Counted from the stretch's first letter, positions 1 to 8,480 are shown. The stretch: DNA of 64,000 nt from Streptomyces ambofaciens ATCC 23877 (GCF_001267885.1 NZ_CP012382.1:3025001-3089000), one strand, 5' to 3'. The notes: generated by a model from the letters alone, not told the origin. Translations and numbers: made by a program.

Positions 1-56
1 ATCCGGCCGATGGCGCCCCAGCCGATGAGGCCGACCTTGCGCGTGCCGCCGTTCAT
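1..56 (-). CDS. NAD(P)-binding dehydrogenase, N-terminus only (aspartate-dehydrogenase-like)
   Basis: Only the first 18 codons are in the window; the gene runs off the left edge. They read MNGGTRKVGLIGWGAIGR, a Rossmann beta-alpha start with the glycine pattern G-x-G-A-I-G that opens NAD(P)-dependent dehydrogenases; the G-W-G-A-I-G form is typical of L-aspartate dehydrogenase-like proteins. The ATG overlaps the stop codon of the upstream dioxygenase gene (ATGA), so the two are translationally coupled and belong to the operon that starts with the aldehyde dehydrogenase. The exact family cannot be decided from this fragment. Confidence 0.6.
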   Translation of the reverse strand, partial: MNGGTRKVGLIGWGAIGR

Positions 57-1075
57 GCCGCTGCTCCTTCGGTGCCGGTTCGGGTACCGGTCTCGGTGCC
101 GGTTCGAGCGCCGGTCTCGGTGCCGGCGGGGGCGTCCGCGGCGGCGCCCGCGGGTGCGTCCACGGGCGGGATGACGGGGCTGCCGTCGGGCGTGCCGGCC
201 ATGTGGGCGCGGATCCGCTTCGACGGCGGGCCCGCGGTCCCCCACAGGTCGGACAGCTCGGGGGTGCGCCGCCACACCTTGCAGATCCAGCTGTCCTCGA
301 CGACCTGGGCGACCTCGGTCGTGTACTCGCACACCAGGCCGGTGGGGTCGGTGAAGTAGGAGAAGGTGTTGTTGCCGGGCCCGTGCCGGCCGGGACCCCA
401 CTCGGGGGTGATCCCGTGGTGCCGGAGCCGGCCGAGGCCGCGCATGAAGTGGTCGATCGAGGTCATCTCGTAGGCCACGTGGTTCAGGGAGACCCACGGG
501 GCCTGGTTGAAGGCGACGCAGTGGTGGTCGGAGCCGCAGCGCAGGAAGGCCATCTGGTGCTCGGACCAGTCCGAGACGCGCATGCCGAGCACCTCGCGGT
601 AGAAGGCGACGGAGGCGTCGATGTCGGGGGTGTTGAGGACGGCGTGGGTGACGCCCACGGGCAGCGACGCGTCCCGGCTCCGCTCGGTGACCGCCCAGGT
701 GTCGGCGGACAGTTCGATCAGCCGCCCGTCGAGGTCGTGGAAGCGCAGGCCGTAGCCACCGCCGACCTGGTCGAGGGGGCCGGGTTCGGTGACGAGGGCG
801 ATGCCCCGCGCCCGGAGCCGGCGGGCGGCCTCGTCGACCTCGGCGGGGGTGCCGAGCGCGAAGACCAGGCGTCCGAGGCCGATCGTGTCGGAGCGGGTCA
901 GGCGCAGGGCGTGGTGCTCCTCGCCGGTGCCGCGCAGCCAGCTCGCGCTGTGCTCGGCCTCGACGACCTGGAGGCCCCACACCTCCTCGTAGAAGTCGAC
1001 GGCGTCGGCGTAGTGCGGGGTGAGCAGCTCGACCGAGCGCAGGGCGCGCAGCCGGCCGATCGGGGGGTGGGTCAT
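53..1075 (-). CDS. Two-domain VOC extradiol (catechol 2,3-) dioxygenase-like protein
   Basis: 340 residues made of two vicinal-oxygen-chelate modules (about 8-125 and 140-260). The C-terminal module carries the 2-His-1-Glu iron triad expected of type I extradiol dioxygenases: His144 (VTHAVLNTPD), His199 (LNHVAYE) and Glu250 (GLVCEYT). Such enzymes cleave the ring of catechol-type substrates using Fe(II). The last 35 residues are an Ala/Gly/Thr/Glu low-complexity tail encoded by imperfect repeats (about 60-160), unusual for the family and probably disordered. ATG start with GGAG in front. It is the second gene of the operon, 24 bp after the aldehyde dehydrogenase and coupled to the next gene. 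Substrate unknown. Confidence 0.85.
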   Translation of the reverse strand: MTHPPIGRLRALRSVELLTPHYADAVDFYEEVWGLQVVEAEHSASWLRGTGEEHHALRLTRSDTIGLGRLVFALGTPAEVDEAARRLRARGIALVTEPGPLDQVGGGYGLRFHDLDGRLIELSADTWAVTERSRDASLPVGVTHAVLNTPDIDASVAFYREVLGMRVSDWSEHQMAFLRCGSDHHCVAFNQAPWVSLNHVAYEMTSIDHFMRGLGRLRHHGITPEWGPGRHGPGNNTFSYFTDPTGLVCEYTTEVAQVVEDSWICKVWRRTPELSDLWGTAGPPSKRIRAHMAGTPDGSPVIPPVDAPAGAAADAPAGTETGARTGTETGTRTGTEGAAA

Positions 1076-1099
1076 GGCGGAGTCTCCAAGGGGGGTCGG

Positions 1100-2587
1100 T
1101 CAGTTGGCCCAGGGCAGGGGCGTGGAGTCGGTGCCCCAGTACAGGGACTTCTGCCGCTGGTAGGCGCGGATCAGGTCGCGGCCCTTCTCGGTGCCGAGCC
1201 CGGATTCCTTCATCCCGCCGAAGGGGGTGGAGATCGAGAACTGCTTGTAGGTGTTGATCCAGACGGTGCCCGCCTCGATCCGTCGCCCGAGCCGCCAGGC
1301 TGCCCGCGCGTCCCGGGTCCAGATGCCGCAGGCGAGTCCGTACACGGAGTCGTTGGCCTGCGCGACGAGTTCGTCCTCGTCGTCGTACGGCAGGGCGACG
1401 AGCACCGGGCCGAAGATCTCCTCCTGGCAGACGCGGGCCGAGTTCGGCAGGGAGTCGATGACGGTCGGCAGGTAGTAGGCGCCCTTCGCGTACCGCTCCC
1501 CCTCCGGCGCGGCCCCGCCGCACAGCACCCGGCCGCCCTCCCGCCGGGCGAGTTCGACGGCCTCGGCGACGGCGTCGCGGTGCGCGTGGTGCACGAGCGG
1601 CGCGACCTGGGTGTCGGGGGCCGTGCCCGGTCCGACCCGCAGCTTCCGCACCCGCTCGACCAGTTCGCCGACGAACGTGTCGTAGAGCGAGGCGTGGACG
1701 AAGAGCCGCGATCCGGCGATGCAGGACTGGCCGCTGGAGGAGAAGACGCCGTACATCACGCCTGCCAGGGCCTGTTCGACGTCGGCGTCCGCGCGCACGA
1801 TCGTCGGCGACTTCCCGCCGAGTTCGAGGGAGGCGGGGACGAGCTTGTCGGCGGCCGCGCGGGCGATGGAGCGCCCGGTGGTGGTGCCGCCCGTGAAGCC
1901 GATCCGGCCGACGAGCGGGTGCCTGACGATCGCGTCGCCCACGATGCGGCCCTTGCCCGGCAGGACGGACAGCAGCGCGGCCGGCAGCCGTTCCTCGGTG
2001 AGGACCTGGTGGACCAGGCGCCCGAAGGCGAGGGAGACCAGCGGCGTCCACTCGGCGGGCTTGAGCAGGACCGCGTTGCCGCCGCCCAGCGCGGGCGCAA
2101 CCTTCTGCGCGTCGGAGGCGATCGGCGAGTTCCAGGGGTTGATCGCGCCGACGACGCCGATCGGTTCGTACGTGCTCATCGTGACGTACGGGCCGCGCGA
2201 GGGGGTGAGCGCGTCCTCGGCCGTCTCCAGGGCCGCGGCCGTGTACCGGAAGGTGCCGGCGGCGCTCAGCGCGAGGGCGCGGGTCTCGCCGAGGGTCTTG
2301 CCGGTGTCGGCGGTCTGCAGCTCGGCGAGCCGGCCGGCGTGCTCCTCGATCAGGTCGCCGATCCGGTACAGGACGCGGGCCCGCCGGTGGGGCGCGAGGT
2401 CGCGCCACTTTGGTGCGGCGGCCGCCGCGGCGGCGGCGTGCGCGGCCTCGTCCACCTCGTCGGCCGAAGCGGCGTGGACGGTGGTGAGGACGCTGCCGTC
2501 GGCCGGGTCCACGGTGTGGACCGGCAGGCCGCCGCCACGTCGCCAGTGCCCCCCGATGAGGATCTCGTCGGCTGGGATGCGCGCCAT
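1100..2587 (-). CDS. Aldehyde dehydrogenase family protein
   Basis: 495 residues, full length for the ALDH superfamily, which oxidises aldehydes to acids with NAD(P)+. Conserved sites are visible: catalytic Cys289 in GQSCIAGSRL, general-base Glu255 in LELGGKSP, oxyanion Asn153 in NPWNSP, and the cofactor loop FTGGTTTG. The ATG is preceded by GGAGG at 5 bp. It is the first gene of a minus-strand operon with the ring-cleaving dioxygenase and a dehydrogenase, so oxidation of a semialdehyde produced by ring fission is a reasonable, unproven role. The divergent MFS transporter probably brings in the substrate. Confidence 0.92.
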   Translation of the reverse strand: MARIPADEILIGGHWRRGGGLPVHTVDPADGSVLTTVHAASADEVDEAAHAAAAAAAAPKWRDLAPHRRARVLYRIGDLIEEHAGRLAELQTADTGKTLGETRALALSAAGTFRYTAAALETAEDALTPSRGPYVTMSTYEPIGVVGAINPWNSPIASDAQKVAPALGGGNAVLLKPAEWTPLVSLAFGRLVHQVLTEERLPAALLSVLPGKGRIVGDAIVRHPLVGRIGFTGGTTTGRSIARAAADKLVPASLELGGKSPTIVRADADVEQALAGVMYGVFSSSGQSCIAGSRLFVHASLYDTFVGELVERVRKLRVGPGTAPDTQVAPLVHHAHRDAVAEAVELARREGGRVLCGGAAPEGERYAKGAYYLPTVIDSLPNSARVCQEEIFGPVLVALPYDDEDELVAQANDSVYGLACGIWTRDARAAWRLGRRIEAGTVWINTYKQFSISTPFGGMKESGLGTEKGRDLIRAYQRQKSLYWGTDSTPLPWAN

Positions 2588-2662
2588 GGTGGCCTCCGGG
2601 AAGGGACGGTGCGGGAACTCGCGGCACGGCGGCGGCGTTGCCGACCCGCTGTGTCTAAGTGC

Positions 2663-2690
2663 TCGAAATCTAAGGGCTTAACTATTTCGA
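2663..2690. promoter_or_regulatory. Nested inverted repeat, candidate operator
   Basis: TCGAAAT (2663-2669) and ATTTCGA (2684-2690) form a perfect 7-bp inverted repeat with a 14-bp gap, and TAAG-GG-CTTA (2671-2680) is a second dyad inside it. It lies about 76 bp upstream of the aldehyde dehydrogenase start. Which regulator would bind is unknown; no regulator gene is adjacent. Confidence 0.4.
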
Positions 2691-2732
2691 CCGCAAGGGA
2701 CCCGGAGCGATGAATTTTTCGCGACGTCAGGA

Positions 2733-2752
2733 GTAAGGCTTGCCTAACCTCG
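2733..2752 (-). promoter_or_regulatory. Iron-box-like (DtxR/IdeR/DmdR) sequence
   Basis: On the minus strand the bases AGGTTAGGC followed by AAGCCTTA match 14 of 19 positions of the DtxR/IdeR/DmdR consensus TTAGGTTAGGCTAACCTAA, with the first nine core bases perfect. It sits between the divergent MFS gene and the operon encoding a probable Fe(II) dioxygenase, so iron-dependent control would be sensible. One half-site is poor, so binding is a hypothesis. Confidence 0.4.
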
Positions 2753-2757
2753 GCGGA

Positions 2758-2767
2758 CTACCGGTAG
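2758..2767. promoter_or_regulatory. CTACCGGTAG palindrome
   Basis: A perfect 10-bp palindrome in the middle of the divergent promoter region, about 6 bp from the iron-box-like sequence. Its isolated position in AT-richer intergenic DNA suggests an operator; no matching regulator was identified. Confidence 0.3.
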
Positions 2768-2973
2768 AACTTAAGCCCTGAGACATTCAGCGCCTACATA
2801 AGTGGGGCGGCGGCAACGTCCGCACGGCCCGCTCGTCTCGTCCTCGCCAGACCTCTCCAGCCCTCATCGCCTCACGCCGCCCGGCACGCGGTCGCTCCGC
2901 CGTGCCGTGCGGCCCGAACCCTCCCCTGCGGGATCGCACGCTCCCCGCCCTACGGGATCCGGAGACCACCTTC

Positions 2974-4374
2974 ATGACGATCGACGCAGCCCGTGCTGCC
3001 GAAGGCCGAAAGGGCGACTCGGCCGCGCTCGCAGCCGCCATCGGCGCCCGTTTCGAACGCCTGCCCCTGTGCCGCTGGCAGGTGATGGTCCGGCTCGTCG
3101 TCGGCGCCGTCACCTTCTTCGAGGCGTTCGACCAGCTCCTGATCGCCTACGCGCTGCCGGACCTGCGCGACGAGTGGAGCCTCGGCACATCGCAGGTCAC
3201 CGCCCTGATGACCGTCGGCTCGATCGGCATGCTGATCGGCGCGCTGGCCTCGGGCAGACTCGCCGACCGGATCGGCCGGGTGAAGGTCATCGCCGGCTGC
3301 ATCGCGCTGTCCGGCGTCTGCAACCTGGCCCTGACCCTGTGCACCTCCCCCGAGCCCTTCATGGCCATCCGCTTCGTCCAGGGCATGGCCATCGGCGGCG
3401 AGGTGCCGATCGCGGCCACCTTCATCGCGGAGATCACCCGCGCCCACCAGCGCGGCCGCTTCGTCCTCCTGTACGAACTGGTCTTCCCGGCCGGTCTGAC
3501 CGCGGGCGCGCTCCTGGCCGCCTGGCTGGTACCGGTGCTCGGCTGGCGCTGGGTGTTCGCCCTGGCCGCGATTCCCGGCCTGCTCTGCTTCGCCCTCGCC
3601 CGCTGGGTGCCGGAGTCACCGCGCTGGCTCGCCGACCACGGCCGGCACGAGGATGCGCTGGCGACGATGGCCTCGATCGAGGAGAAGGTGGAGAAGATCA
3701 CCGGGACGCCGCTGCCCGAGCCCGCCCCGGCGCGGCCGGCCCCGCCCGCACCGGCCAGGAGCGGCCTGCGTGAACTGCTGAGCGGCCGGTACGGCAAGCG
3801 CACCCTCGTCATCGGCCTCCTGTGGTTCACCGGCTACTTCGCCAACTACGGCATCACGTCCTGGCTGCCGACCATCTACGAGGACCACTTCGACCTCGAC
3901 CTCTCCACGGCGCTCCTCTACTCGACGGTGACGAGCTGCGCGGGACTGGTCGGCTGTCTGGTCGTCGCCCTCACCGTCGACCGGGTCGGCCGCCGCAACA
4001 CGGTGATCTGGTGCATGGCGGCGGCCGCGCTCTGCCTGCTGCTCCTGGGCCTGGCGGGCGGCGACTCGGCGACGGGCATCCTGGCCTGGACGTCCCTGGC
4101 CGCGGTCTTCCTCTTCGGCTCCAACATCTGCCTCTACCTCTACACACCGGAGCTCTTCCCCACCCGGATCAGGGCACTGGGCTCCAGCGTGGGCGGCGCG
4201 ATGAACCGCCTGGGCATCATCCTCGGCCCGATCGTCGTGGGCGCCATCTACGCCGGGGGCGCCATGGGCACGGTGTTCGTGACCCTGGCGGCGGTCGCCC
4301 TCGCCGGCTCGCTCACGGCGGCGGCCTGGGCGGAGGAGACGACCGGACGCACGCTGGAGGAGGTCGCCCCGTAA
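2974..4374 (+). CDS. MFS transporter, aromatic acid/sugar-type proton symporter
   Basis: 466 residues with about 12 hydrophobic helices. The loop 2-3 signature GRLADRIGRVKV and the RFVQGMAIGGE segment place it in the major facilitator superfamily, close to the aromatic-acid:H+ symporter and sugar-porter subgroups; the C-terminal loop has TPELFPTRIRALG, common in those groups. The ATG at 2974 is chosen because GGAG lies 9 bp upstream; an upstream in-frame start would add 24 proline-rich residues. It is divergent from the aldehyde dehydrogenase-dioxygenase operon, so uptake of the compound degraded by that operon is likely. The substrate cannot be read from sequence. Confidence 0.88.
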   Translation: MTIDAARAAEGRKGDSAALAAAIGARFERLPLCRWQVMVRLVVGAVTFFEAFDQLLIAYALPDLRDEWSLGTSQVTALMTVGSIGMLIGALASGRLADRIGRVKVIAGCIALSGVCNLALTLCTSPEPFMAIRFVQGMAIGGEVPIAATFIAEITRAHQRGRFVLLYELVFPAGLTAGALLAAWLVPVLGWRWVFALAAIPGLLCFALARWVPESPRWLADHGRHEDALATMASIEEKVEKITGTPLPEPAPARPAPPAPARSGLRELLSGRYGKRTLVIGLLWFTGYFANYGITSWLPTIYEDHFDLDLSTALLYSTVTSCAGLVGCLVVALTVDRVGRRNTVIWCMAAAALCLLLLGLAGGDSATGILAWTSLAAVFLFGSNICLYLYTPELFPTRIRALGSSVGGAMNRLGIILGPIVVGAIYAGGAMGTVFVTLAAVALAGSLTAAAWAEETTGRTLEEVAP

Positions 4375-4453
4375 TACATGACGGAGGGTGTCATGAAGCG
4401 GCGCGAGGCTGACACCGGCGGCCACCACCGGCCCGCCGGAAGGAGCCCGAACC

Positions 4454-4819
4454 ATGTCCGCACCCAATCTCTTCCTCGTCTACGTCAGCGACGTGGAGCG
4501 CGCGACCGCGTTCTACGCCGACCTCTTCGAGATCGAGCCCGTCATGACCACCCCCCGGTACGTGCCGTTCGAGGTCGCGCCCGGTGTGCTCTTCGCGGTC
4601 TGGGGCGGCCGGGCCGACCTGGTCACCCCGCGGACGCCGCGCACCTCGGAGGTCGGCCTGATGGTCCCCGGCTCCGCGGCGGCCGTCGACGACCTCCACG
4701 CCGCGTGGGTCGCCAAGGGCGTCACCGTGGTCGAGGCCCCGCACGACGAGGTCTTCGGCCGCACCTTCGTCGCCGCGGACCCGGACGGCAACCTCATCCG
4801 GGTCTCCCCCGTCGACTAG
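4454..4819 (+). CDS. Small VOC (glyoxalase/bleomycin-resistance-fold) protein
   Basis: 121 residues, one VOC unit with the typical start NLFLVYVSDVERATAFYADLF and end FVAADPDGNLIRV. Family members are metal-dependent lyases, isomerases, thiol transferases or antibiotic-binding proteins; nothing here points to a substrate. AAGGAG lies before the ATG. Its stop codon overlaps the stop of the ATPase-like gene on the other strand (tail to tail). Confidence 0.85.
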   Translation: MSAPNLFLVYVSDVERATAFYADLFEIEPVMTTPRYVPFEVAPGVLFAVWGGRADLVTPRTPRTSEVGLMVPGSAAAVDDLHAAWVAKGVTVVEAPHDEVFGRTFVAADPDGNLIRVSPVD

Positions 4820-5217
4820 CCGCCCCTCACGCCGGGCGCCTCTCGCCCCGGGGCGCGGACCCCCAGCTCGCACCAGACGTACTTGCCCCGGTTGCCCTCC
4901 CGGGCCGGCGGCTGCCACCCCCACACATCGGCACAGGCCCGCACCATGGCCAACCCCCGCCCGTCCTCCCGGTCCAGGGCACGCTCGAACGGCTGCGGCG
5001 GCTCGGGCGGCGACGGGTCGGCGTCCCACGCCCCGACCCGCAGCACGCCCGCCGCCCAGCGCACCCGCAGGGCGGCGGGCCCCTTGGTGTGCCGCACGGC
5101 ATGGCCCACCAACTCCGCCGCCAGCAACTCGGCGACGTCGGGCGTCTTTCGAACGCTCTTCCGTAGAGTGGAAGCGGTCTCGCTCGCGCCCGAGCGTTCG
5201 CGGGACTTCCTCCACAG
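4816..5217 (-). CDS. HATPase-type ATP-binding protein (anti-sigma-like), N-terminus unresolved or lost
   Basis: The C-terminal 100 residues are clearly a GHKL ATPase of the small Streptomyces anti-sigma-like group: N box AAELVGHAVRHTKG (the usual Asn is His here), a degraded G1 region VGAWDADP and G2 box DGRGLAMVRACADVWGW. No ATG or GTG with a ribosome site exists in this frame; the best starts are CTG at 5217 or TTG at 5127 (103 residues), and 5130-5245 has the base composition of a promoter rather than a gene. The usual first 50 residues are missing. Complete members are divergent from an XRE gene and DUF397 gene; here the XRE gene is absent, so this looks like a remnant. Confidence 0.5.
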   Translation of the reverse strand: MWRKSRERSGASETASTLRKSVRKTPDVAELLAAELVGHAVRHTKGPAALRVRWAAGVLRVGAWDADPSPPEPPQPFERALDREDGRGLAMVRACADVWGWQPPAREGNRGKYVWCELGVRAPGREAPGVRGG

Positions 5218-5232
5218 GCCGGCGAAGGAACT

Positions 5233-5439
5233 GTGAGGTATCCGGTGACCACCCCCGACAGCTGGCGGAAGTCCTCCTACTCCGGCGGCGGTGAGGGCAA
5301 CGCCTGCGTAGAGGTCGCCCCCGGCCACCCCCGCACCGCCGTCCGCGACTCCAAGGCGCCCACCCGAGCCGTGCTCACCTTCCCCGCCCCCGCCTTCGCC
5401 GCCTTCCTCCGCACCCTGCGGACCCCCGCCGGGGAATAA
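5233..5439 (+). CDS. DUF397 protein
   Basis: About 68 residues with the DUF397 hallmarks: WRKSSYSGGGEGNACVEVA near the start and VRDSK in the middle. These small actinomycete proteins are normally encoded directly after a DUF5753 XRE regulator (WhiJ type) and are thought to modulate it. Here no XRE gene precedes it. Start is GTG 5233 or GTG 5245 (the latter has GAGGT 5 bp upstream). The intact version of this module is present at 59858-61782. Confidence 0.75.
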   Translation: MRYPVTTPDSWRKSSYSGGGEGNACVEVAPGHPRTAVRDSKAPTRAVLTFPAPAFAAFLRTLRTPAGE

Positions 5440-5511
5440 CCGGAGGCCCCCTCCTGTTACGTCGCGCAGCGAACCGCGAACGTCGTCACACCACACAGGA
5501 GGCACCTCACC

Positions 5512-6612
5512 ATGGCCGCAGACGCCGCAGAGGAGATCCGGGGCCCCGCCCACGGCACCGCACCCGTCCCCCTCTCCGTACTGGACCTGGTGACCGTCGG
5601 CGCCGGCCGTACCGCCACCGACGCCCTGCGCACCAGCGTGGACATCGCGCGCCTCGCGGAGCACCGCGGCTTCCACCGGTACTGGGTCGCCGAGCACCAC
5701 TCGATGCCCGGCGTCGCCTCCTCCTCACCCGCGGTGATCCTCGCCCACCTGGCGGCCCACACCGACCGCATCCGCCTCGGCTCGGGCGGCGTCATGCTGC
5801 CGAACCACGCGCCCCTGGTCATCGCGGAGCAGTTCGGCACGCTCGAGGCGATGGCCCCCGGCCGCGTCGACCTCGGCCTCGGCCGCGCCCCCGGCACCGA
5901 CGGGGCCACCGCGGCCGCCCTGCGCCGCACCGACCGGCTGAACGAGGGCGCCGACGACTTCCCGCAGCAGCTCGCCGAGCTGATCCGGTTCCTGGACGAC
6001 GACTTCCCGGACGGGCACCCCTACCGCCGTATCCACGCCGTACCGGGCCCCGTGCAGGCCACGTCCCCCGGGGGCGTCCAGTCGGCCCACCGGCCGCCGG
6101 TCTGGCTGCTCGGCTCCTCCGGCTTCAGCGCCCGGCTGGCCGGCACCCTGGGGCTGCCGTTCGCCTTCGCGCACCACTTCTCGGCGCAGAACACCGTCCC
6201 GGCGCTGGACCTGTACCGGGAGTCCTTCCGGCCGTCCGCCGTCCTCGACGCGCCCTACGCCCTCATCGGCGTCTCCGCGCTCGCGACCGACGACGAGAAG
6301 GAGGCCCGCCGGCAGGTGCTGGCCGCCGCGCTGAACATGGTCCGGCTGCGCACCGGGCGCCCCGGGCTGGTGCCGACGCCCGAGGAGGCGGAGGCGTACG
6401 ACTTCAGCCCGATGGAGGAGGAGTTCGTGCGGTCCTGGAACGCCAACGTCATCCATGGGACCGCCGACGAGGTGCGGTCCGGCCTGGACGACCTCCAGAA
6501 GCGCACCGGCGCCGACGAGCTGATGCTGACCGCCAACGCCCACGGCGGCGACGTGCGCCTGCGCTCCTACGAGCTGATCGCCGACGCCTACGGTCTGCCG
6601 ACGCCGGCCTGA
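5512..6612 (+). CDS. LLM-class flavin-dependent oxidoreductase (luciferase-like, MsnO8-type)
   Basis: 366 residues with the bacterial-luciferase-like TIM barrel: VPLSVLDLVTVG at the first strand, the HRYWVAEHHSMPGVASSSP segment and RIRLGSGGVMLPNHAPLVIAEQF, the pattern of the alkanal-monooxygenase-like group. Members use reduced flavin (FMNH2 or F420) for monooxygenation or hydride transfer. AGGAGG is 9 bp before the ATG. Stands alone; its 3' end overlaps the end of cdgA by 25 bp tail to tail. No substrate can be inferred. Confidence 0.88.
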   Translation: MAADAAEEIRGPAHGTAPVPLSVLDLVTVGAGRTATDALRTSVDIARLAEHRGFHRYWVAEHHSMPGVASSSPAVILAHLAAHTDRIRLGSGGVMLPNHAPLVIAEQFGTLEAMAPGRVDLGLGRAPGTDGATAAALRRTDRLNEGADDFPQQLAELIRFLDDDFPDGHPYRRIHAVPGPVQATSPGGVQSAHRPPVWLLGSSGFSARLAGTLGLPFAFAHHFSAQNTVPALDLYRESFRPSAVLDAPYALIGVSALATDDEKEARRQVLAAALNMVRLRTGRPGLVPTPEEAEAYDFSPMEEEFVRSWNANVIHGTADEVRSGLDDLQKRTGADELMLTANAHGGDVRLRSYELIADAYGLPTPA

Positions 6613-8480
6613 ACCCCGGCCGTTCCGGGCCCGGCGGAGCCCAGCAGCGCGGAGATACGATCCGGCGCCACCGGTCGGGAGTACAGCCACCCCTGACCGG
6701 TGTCGCAGCCGATGCGGCGCAGGCGGGTCGCCTGGTCGGAGGTCTCCACGCACTCGGCGGTGACGGTGAGGCCGAGCCGGTGGGCGAGCTGGACCATCGC
6801 CTCGACGATCACCTCGTCCGCCGGATTGGCCGCGGTCGCGTCCACGCCGGGGCCCTGCACCCCGGCGCCCTCGGCCCCGTCGTACTGGAACCCCCGCACG
6901 AAGGCGCCGTCCAGTTTCAGGACCGACACCGGCAGCCGGCTGAGGTAGGCGAGGTTGGAGTACCCCGTGCCGAAGTCGTCGATGGCGATGTGGACGCCCA
7001 TGTCGCTGAGCGCCTTGAGGACCTGGAGGGGGCGGCCCGCCGACCCCATCACCGCGGACTCGGTCAGCTCCAGCTGGAGCAGGTGGGGGGCCAGGCCCGT
7101 CTCCTCCAGGGTCGCCGCCACGTCCGCCACCAGGTCGGAGTCCCAGACCTGGCGGACCGCCACGTTGACGCTGACGAAGATCGGCGGGTCGTCCGGGTGG
7201 GCCAGCTGCCAGCGGCGGGCCTGGTGGCAGGCGGTGCGCAGGATCCAGCGGCCCAGGGGAACGATCGAGCCGTCCTCCTCCGCCAGTGCGATGAACCGAT
7301 TCGGCGCCAGTACGCCGAACTGAGGATGATTCCAGCGGATGAGCGCCTCGACACCCCGCACCCGGCCGTCCTCCATGCCGACCAGCGGCTGGTACTCGAG
7401 GGCGAACTCACCGCGTTCGATGGCGGGGCGGAGCGTGGCGGCGAGGGCCTGGCGGGTCATGCGGCTGGCGTTGCGCTCGGGGTCGAAGAGCGTCCAGCGG
7501 GCCCGGCCGTCGGCCTTGGCCCAGTACAGGGTCGTGTCGGCGGCCTGCATCAGGGCGGTGGGCGTGGTGCCGGCCGTGTGGCGTTCCACGACGCCGACCG
7601 ACGCGGTGACCGAGAGGCGCCGGTCGGAGACCTCGAAGGGCGCCTGGAGGGCCGCGAGGACCGACTCGGCCAGGTCGGCGAGCTGGTCGGTGCCCGTGGA
7701 GTCCTCCACCAGCAGAGCGAACTCGTCACCGCCCAGCCGGGCCACCAGCGGGGCGCCGGAGCGGGCGTGCGCTGACTCCTCGGCGCAGCGGGTGAGGCGT
7801 TCGGCGACGGCGGCCAGCAGCCGGTCGCCGACGCGGTGGCCGAGCGTGTCGTTGACGGCCTTGAAGCCGTCCAGGTCCAGGTAGCACACGCCGATCCGGC
7901 CGGTGCCGCCGTGTTCGTACGACTCCGCCTCCAGCGCGGCCGTCAGGCGCTCGAAGAACAGGGCGCGGTTGGGCAGCCGGGTCACCGGGTCGTGCATCTG
8001 GAGGTGGCGCAGCCGGGCCTGGAGCTCGCGCCGGGCGCTGATGTCGGCGACCGACAGCAGCAGGCCCGGCGCACCCCCGGGTCCGGCCAGCGGTTCGACC
8101 GTCACCTGCGCCCACAGGGAGCGTCCGTCGGCCCCCTTCAGGCGCCGGGTGCAGCGCAGTCGGGGCCGGTGTCCGCGCAGCACCTCGCGGTACGCCTGCC
8201 AGGTGCCGGCGTCGGAGGCGAGGTCGACGAGGTCGGCCGCCGCACGGCCGGCCAGCGCGGCCGGGTCGGTGCCGAGCAGGGTGCCCAGCGTGTCGTTGGC
8301 GCTGACGACCAGGCCCTCGGCGTCGACGACGGCCATGGCCAGGGGAGCCGCCGTGAACGCCGAACGATAGGCGGAGGGCTCCGCGCACGGCGCACGAGGA
8401 GCCAGGTCTTCATCACTGTCCGTGATGGCCGACCGGCCGAGGTCTGCCACGGGCGCCGGCCCTTCGGAGGTTCCGTTCAC
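6588..8480 (-). CDS. cdgA: PAS-GGDEF-EAL cyclic-di-GMP enzyme CdgA
   Basis: About 630 residues: a PAS sensor (about 35-150), a diguanylate cyclase domain with intact motif RLGGDEFALL, and an EAL phosphodiesterase domain with intact VEALIRW, ELTESAVM and DDFGTGYS. No RxxD inhibition site precedes GGDEF. There is no membrane segment, so it is cytosolic. Both active sites look competent. The architecture and Streptomyces context match CdgA, a c-di-GMP enzyme known as a direct BldD target that affects aerial growth. GTG 8480 is chosen because GGGAG lies 7 bp upstream; ATG 8546 would add 22 residues without a ribosome site. The name rests on family knowledge. Confidence 0.85.
   Translation of the reverse strand: MNGTSEGPAPVADLGRSAITDSDEDLAPRAPCAEPSAYRSAFTAAPLAMAVVDAEGLVVSANDTLGTLLGTDPAALAGRAAADLVDLASDAGTWQAYREVLRGHRPRLRCTRRLKGADGRSLWAQVTVEPLAGPGGAPGLLLSVADISARRELQARLRHLQMHDPVTRLPNRALFFERLTAALEAESYEHGGTGRIGVCYLDLDGFKAVNDTLGHRVGDRLLAAVAERLTRCAEESAHARSGAPLVARLGGDEFALLVEDSTGTDQLADLAESVLAALQAPFEVSDRRLSVTASVGVVERHTAGTTPTALMQAADTTLYWAKADGRARWTLFDPERNASRMTRQALAATLRPAIERGEFALEYQPLVGMEDGRVRGVEALIRWNHPQFGVLAPNRFIALAEEDGSIVPLGRWILRTACHQARRWQLAHPDDPPIFVSVNVAVRQVWDSDLVADVAATLEETGLAPHLLQLELTESAVMGSAGRPLQVLKALSDMGVHIAIDDFGTGYSNLAYLSRLPVSVLKLDGAFVRGFQYDGAEGAGVQGPGVDATAANPADEVIVEAMVQLAHRLGLTVTAECVETSDQATRLRRIGCDTGQGWLYSRPVAPDRISALLGSAGPGTAGVQAGVGRP

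Larger units (their letters stand above)
2588..2973. promoter_or_regulatory. Divergent promoter region between aldehyde dehydrogenase operon and MFS gene
   Basis: 386 bp without a gene, much less GC-rich in its centre than the flanks. It contains three separate dyads described individually: TCGAAAT...ATTTCGA, an iron-box-like sequence and CTACCGGTAG. The rest (2768-2960) is the probable 5' leader of the MFS gene, with GGAG at 2961-2964. Confidence 0.7.

Noticed and set aside
203..2713. Long plus-strand frame of 836 codons opposite the aldehyde dehydrogenase and dioxygenase
   Set aside because: It is the antisense shadow of two convincing enzyme genes in GC-rich DNA, with valine/glycine-rich content and no motif.
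8412..8426. ATCAC-N5-GTGAT inverted repeat as a BldD site for cdgA
   Set aside because: The half-sites point outward relative to the BldD consensus and lie inside the coding region.
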